DNA of 8,223 nucleotides from Mycoplasmatota bacterium (GTDB lineage: Bacteria > Bacillota_I > Bacilli_A > RF39 > UBA660), in the NCBI GenBank assembly GCA_012840755.1, contig DUWA01000056.1:1-8223 (forward strand), given 5' to 3'. The first letter of the stretch is position 1. Every line of letters begins with the position of its first letter. The notes under the pieces were generated by a model, which saw only the letters and a list, made by a program, of their open reading frames with translations, made no database searches and was not told the origin of the DNA. Made by a program: the position numbers and the translations under genes. Positions 5,643-8,223 of this stretch are shown piece after piece.

Positions 5643-7054
5643 ATTTTTCCATCTAAACTCCAGGTTTTTGCTTCTGTAATTTCAACATCAACAATTTTAC
5701 CTACATTAGATACATCACCAATAACATTCACAAGTTTCATAGTATCAGTATATCCTACAAGTTTATTTTTATCTTTTTCACTTATTCCTTCTATTAATAC
5801 TGGTACAATTTTTCCTAAATATTTATCATTAGCCTCTTTAGCATATGAATTCACTAGTTCGTTTAACTTATGCAATCTATTGTTTTTTTTCTCTAATGAA
5901 ACATTGTCATCCATATTTGCTGCTGGTGTTCCTACTCTAGGTGAGAATATAAATGTAAACGCAGAGTCATATTTACACTCTTTTACAACATCTAATGTTT
6001 CATTAAAATCCTCTTCAGTCTCACCCGGAAATCCAACAATAATATCAGTTGTTATTGATGAATAAGGTAATGCTGTTTTGATTTTTTTATACAATTCTAA
6101 ATAGGTTTGTTTAGTGTATCTTCTTCCCATTAATTTTAATATTCTATCAGAACCACTTTGTAATGGTAAATGAATGTATGGCATTATATTCTTATTATTT
6201 TTAATAACTTCAATCATTTCATCTGAAAAATCCCATGGGTGACTTGTTACAAATCGTACTCTTTCAATACCTGTTTTTGCTACTTCTTCAAGTAAATTAG
6301 CCATAGTGTAATCAATATCTAAATCTTTTCCGTATGCATTCACATTTTGACCTAAAAGTGTAACCTCTTTATAATTTTCTGAAATAAGTTGTTGAATTTC
6401 CTCAATAATAAACTCTGGCTTTCTACTTCTTTGTTTTCCTCTAGTATATGGAACTATGCAATATGTACAAAATTTATCACAACCATACATAATATTAATC
6501 CAAGCTTTATATTTACTATCTCTTTTAGCTGGTAAGTTTTCTATAACATTACCTTCGATACTCAAAACCTCAATTTCAAGTTCTTTTTTTTCCAATGAAC
6601 GCGAAAGTATATTAGGTAAGTTATGAATATTATGAGTTCCAAAAACTATATCTAGCCATTTATATTTTTCTAAAATTTTATTTACCACAACTTCTTCTTG
6701 GGCCATACAACCACATATCCCTGCAATTATATGTGGTTTTTTTTCTTTTAAATGTTTGATTCTTCCAATCATACCAAAAACTTTATTATGAACATTTTCT
6801 CTAATTGCACAAGTATTCAATAAAATAAAATCTGCATCTTCATAATTTTCAGTTTCTTTAAAACTCATATCTTCTAATATTGCTTTTATATTTTCAGTGT
6901 CATGTTCATTCATTTGACAACCATAAGTTTTTACATAATATTTTTTCCCTAAACCCAGTTTTTTTAAATCTTCTTTTATTATATACTCATTAGTCTTAAC
7001 TAAAACCTCTTGTTTTGTTCTATTTTTTGCTTCCATTAAATTTGGTTTTAACAC
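5636..7054 (-). CDS. miaB: tRNA-2-methylthio-N6-dimethylallyladenosine synthase MiaB
   Basis: A radical-SAM enzyme that adds a methylthio group to i6A37 in tRNAs reading UNN codons. With the GTG start the protein is 472 residues. The N-terminal domain has the three Cys of the auxiliary iron-sulfur cluster: TYGCQMNEHD (Cys 46), LNTCAIRE (Cys 82) and GCMAQ (Cys 116). The radical-SAM motif is YGCDKFCTYCIVPYTRG with Cys 192, 196 and 199. A C-terminal TRAM domain ends in KTWSLDG, as in typical MiaB. The leading KPNLMEAKNRTKQEV matches the PSLKDAKKRGKEEV extension of Bacillus MiaB. I chose GTG 7054 because AAAGATGTGAT precedes it and because a TTG further up at 7075 would lie at or before the predicted transcript start. 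ATG 7036 is a third option but lacks a ribosome site. Confidence 0.95.
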   Translation of the reverse strand: MLKPNLMEAKNRTKQEVLVKTNEYIIKEDLKKLGLGKKYYVKTYGCQMNEHDTENIKAILEDMSFKETENYEDADFILLNTCAIRENVHNKVFGMIGRIKHLKEKKPHIIAGICGCMAQEEVVVNKILEKYKWLDIVFGTHNIHNLPNILSRSLEKKELEIEVLSIEGNVIENLPAKRDSKYKAWINIMYGCDKFCTYCIVPYTRGKQRSRKPEFIIEEIQQLISENYKEVTLLGQNVNAYGKDLDIDYTMANLLEEVAKTGIERVRFVTSHPWDFSDEMIEVIKNNKNIMPYIHLPLQSGSDRILKLMGRRYTKQTYLELYKKIKTALPYSSITTDIIVGFPGETEEDFNETLDVVKECKYDSAFTFIFSPRVGTPAANMDDNVSLEKKNNRLHKLNELVNSYAKEANDKYLGKIVPVLIEGISEKDKNKLVGYTDTMKLVNVIGDVSNVGKIVDVEITEAKTWSLDGKIK

Positions 7055-7057
7055 AAT

Positions 7058-7068
7058 ATCACATCTTT
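7058..7068 (-). promoter_or_regulatory. Ribosome binding site supporting the miaB GTG start
   Basis: AAAGATGTGAT on the minus strand resembles the full Shine-Dalgarno AAAGGAGGTGAT with one base missing and one changed. It is well placed for the GTG at 7054-7052, and no such site precedes TTG 7075 or ATG 7036. Confidence 0.6.
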
Positions 7069-7078
7069 CTACCAATAG

Positions 7079-7107
7079 ATAATACCATATTTTTTTTTTA
7101 ATCGCAA
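7079..7107 (-). promoter_or_regulatory. Housekeeping promoter for miaB
   Basis: On the minus strand TTGCGA (7107-7102) and TATTAT (7084-7079) are 17 bases apart, with an A10 run in the spacer. The expected start near 7072 gives a leader of about 17 bases. The stretch 7108-7208 upstream holds no gene that I can support; it contains only very short open frames and a small CTAAT-ATTAG palindrome near 7198-7208. Confidence 0.7.
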
Positions 7108-7208
7108 CAATTAATAAATATTATTGGAAAGAATAATTTAAAGTGAAAATATTAGGATACATTTATACTAAACTCATATTTGTCGTTCCCAAATCATCTA
7201 ATAATTAG

Positions 7209-7242
7209 AAAAAAAAGTAATGCACTATACTTCTTGCATTAC
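7209..7242 (-). terminator. Intrinsic terminator overlapping the RNase J stop codon
   Basis: On the minus strand GTAATGCA (7242-7235) pairs perfectly with TGCATTAC (7224-7217) around a ten-base loop and is followed by eight T (7216-7209). The TAG stop at 7227-7225 lies in the loop and the last codons form the upstream arm. Confidence 0.9.
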
Positions 7243-8223
7243 TATTATTATCATTGGCTTACACTCTGTTTGAGTATAAAAATATTTTCCAACCTTATCT
7301 CTTATACCAGACTTGATTTTATTAAAATCAACATAATTAGGTTTTATATGTTCGTTAACAACTTCTAATGAAATCTTTTCAGCTTCTTTAATTAAATCAA
7401 TATTATCTTTTACATATATAAAACCTCTTGTTAATATTTCAGGTCCAGCTAATACTTTTTTTGTTTTCTTATCTATAGTAATAGCTACTATCACTATACC
7501 ATTTTCACTTAATGATTCACGATCTTTTAATACCAACTCACCAATATCACCAACGGTTTTTCCATCTATTAATACATCGTCGGTAGGAATTATTTCTCCT
7601 GTTTCAACAAATTCACCATCAACAAACGTCACAACTTGTCCATTTAATTTTAAAAGCACATTTTCTTCTTTCATACCAAATTGCATAGCAAGTTCACCAT
7701 TCATTACTTGATGTCTATATTCACCTATTACTGGAAAATAATACTTTGGTTGCATTAAATCTAACATTAACATTAAATCTTCTGCTGAAGCATGTAAAGA
7801 TAGATTTTTTTTGTTAGATAAATGAACAAGATTTGCACCTATCTTTGCAATCTTATCAAAAATATCACTAGCTGTTTTTTCCATCCCATCATATACTGGT
7901 GATGCAAATAAAATTGTATCAGTATTTTTAATAGTTATAAACTTATCATACCCTTTTAAAATTCTTTGTAAGTTTGAAAAAGGTTTTTCTCTTTCATCCG
8001 ACATTATAATAACTATATTCTTATCATTTATATGACGAATATTACTTATCTTATTTTTATCAATTTTTAAGTAATTCATTTCTATTGCTTTCAAAATAAT
8101 ATTTTCAAGCTTTTTTCCCATTATTACAATCTTTCTATCAGTTTTTTCAATTTCTGTAAATAATTCTTGTATTCTAAATAATTGTGCTTGAAATATATTA
8201 AATATTATTCTTCCTTCATTTCT
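7225..8223 (-). CDS. rnj: RNase J family protein, C-terminal part (runs off the right edge), J2-like
   Basis: The frame stays open to the window edge, giving 332 codons of a protein that in the family is about 555 residues, so the N-terminal metallo-beta-lactamase part is outside. An internal ATG at 8121 is not the start. Visible are the beta-CASP part and the C-terminal dimerisation domain (TIDKKTKKVLAGPEILTRGF matches the RNase J hallmark ending in RGF). RNase J1 is a 5'-3' exo- and endoribonuclease in mRNA decay and rRNA maturation. Several catalytic positions differ here: TTGSQGEP is MSDEREKP, SNVHR is AQLFR, and the metal-ligand His of VHGEYR is Ile (VIGEYR, codon 7728-7726). HASxED is kept. 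This fits a degenerate J2-type partner rather than an active J1. The gene ends in a strong terminator. Confidence 0.9.
   Translation of the reverse strand, partial: RNEGRIIFNIFQAQLFRIQELFTEIEKTDRKIVIMGKKLENIILKAIEMNYLKIDKNKISNIRHINDKNIVIIMSDEREKPFSNLQRILKGYDKFITIKNTDTILFASPVYDGMEKTASDIFDKIAKIGANLVHLSNKKNLSLHASAEDLMLMLDLMQPKYYFPVIGEYRHQVMNGELAMQFGMKEENVLLKLNGQVVTFVDGEFVETGEIIPTDDVLIDGKTVGDIGELVLKDRESLSENGIVIVAITIDKKTKKVLAGPEILTRGFIYVKDNIDLIKEAEKISLEVVNEHIKPNYVDFNKIKSGIRDKVGKYFYTQTECKPMIIIVMQEV

Noticed and set aside
1..8223. Mycoplasma-type genetic code (TGA as Trp)
   Set aside because: All genes are full length without in-frame TGA and the Trp codons checked are TGG.

Overview
This is an AT-rich window (roughly three quarters A+T by eye) with every gene on the minus strand. 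It reads as a chromosomal core segment of a low-GC member of the Firmicutes (Bacilli or a Mollicutes-related lineage). Markers are an RNase J family protein, MiaB with a Bacillus-type N-terminal extension, the rpsP-khpA pair, cdsA-rseP and, most tellingly, a clear homologue of the Bacillus outer spore-coat protein CotE. All the tryptophan codons I checked are TGG and the genes are full length under the standard bacterial code, so this is not a code-4 Mycoplasma. CotE with a sigma-K-like promoter implies an endospore former or a recent descendant of one.

Layout in the direction of transcription (right to left). (1) 8223-7225: C-terminal 332 codons of an RNase J family protein whose beta-CASP motifs look degenerate, so an RNase J2-like paralogue is likely; it ends in a strong terminator. 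(2) 7084-5636: own promoter, miaB, terminator. (3) 5615-4454: a perfect-hexamer promoter and a lipoprotein polysaccharide deacetylase carrying a 16-residue Glu/Gln/Pro repeat tract. (4) 4319-3711: sigma-K-like promoter, cotE, terminator. (5) 3563-2951: strong promoter, rpsP (GTG start), khpA, terminator. (6) 2941 to the left edge: promoter, cdsA, rseP, a YhaQ/NatA-like ABC ATPase and the first 35 codons of its membrane partner, closely packed as one operon.

How the parts relate. Segment 5 is translation and RNA binding; segments 1 and 2 are RNA turnover and tRNA modification; segment 6 is membrane lipid synthesis, intramembrane proteolysis and an ABC exporter; segments 3 and 4 concern the cell or spore surface. 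The miaB to cotE proximity resembles the Bacillus subtilis order miaB-ymcA-cotE-mutS, here with a deacetylase in the ymcA position.

The main points worth a second look are the CotE/sigma-K signal, the apparently inactivated RNase J, the repeat tract in the deacetylase, terminator hairpins that overlap stop codons throughout, the rseP-linked ABC transporter, and a GTCAAC-N8-GTTGAC inverted repeat that occurs twice around the cotE/rpsP junction. No mobile element, CRISPR array, tRNA or rRNA was seen. No gene-free stretch exceeds 300 bases; the longest is about 227 bases, between rpsP and cotE.
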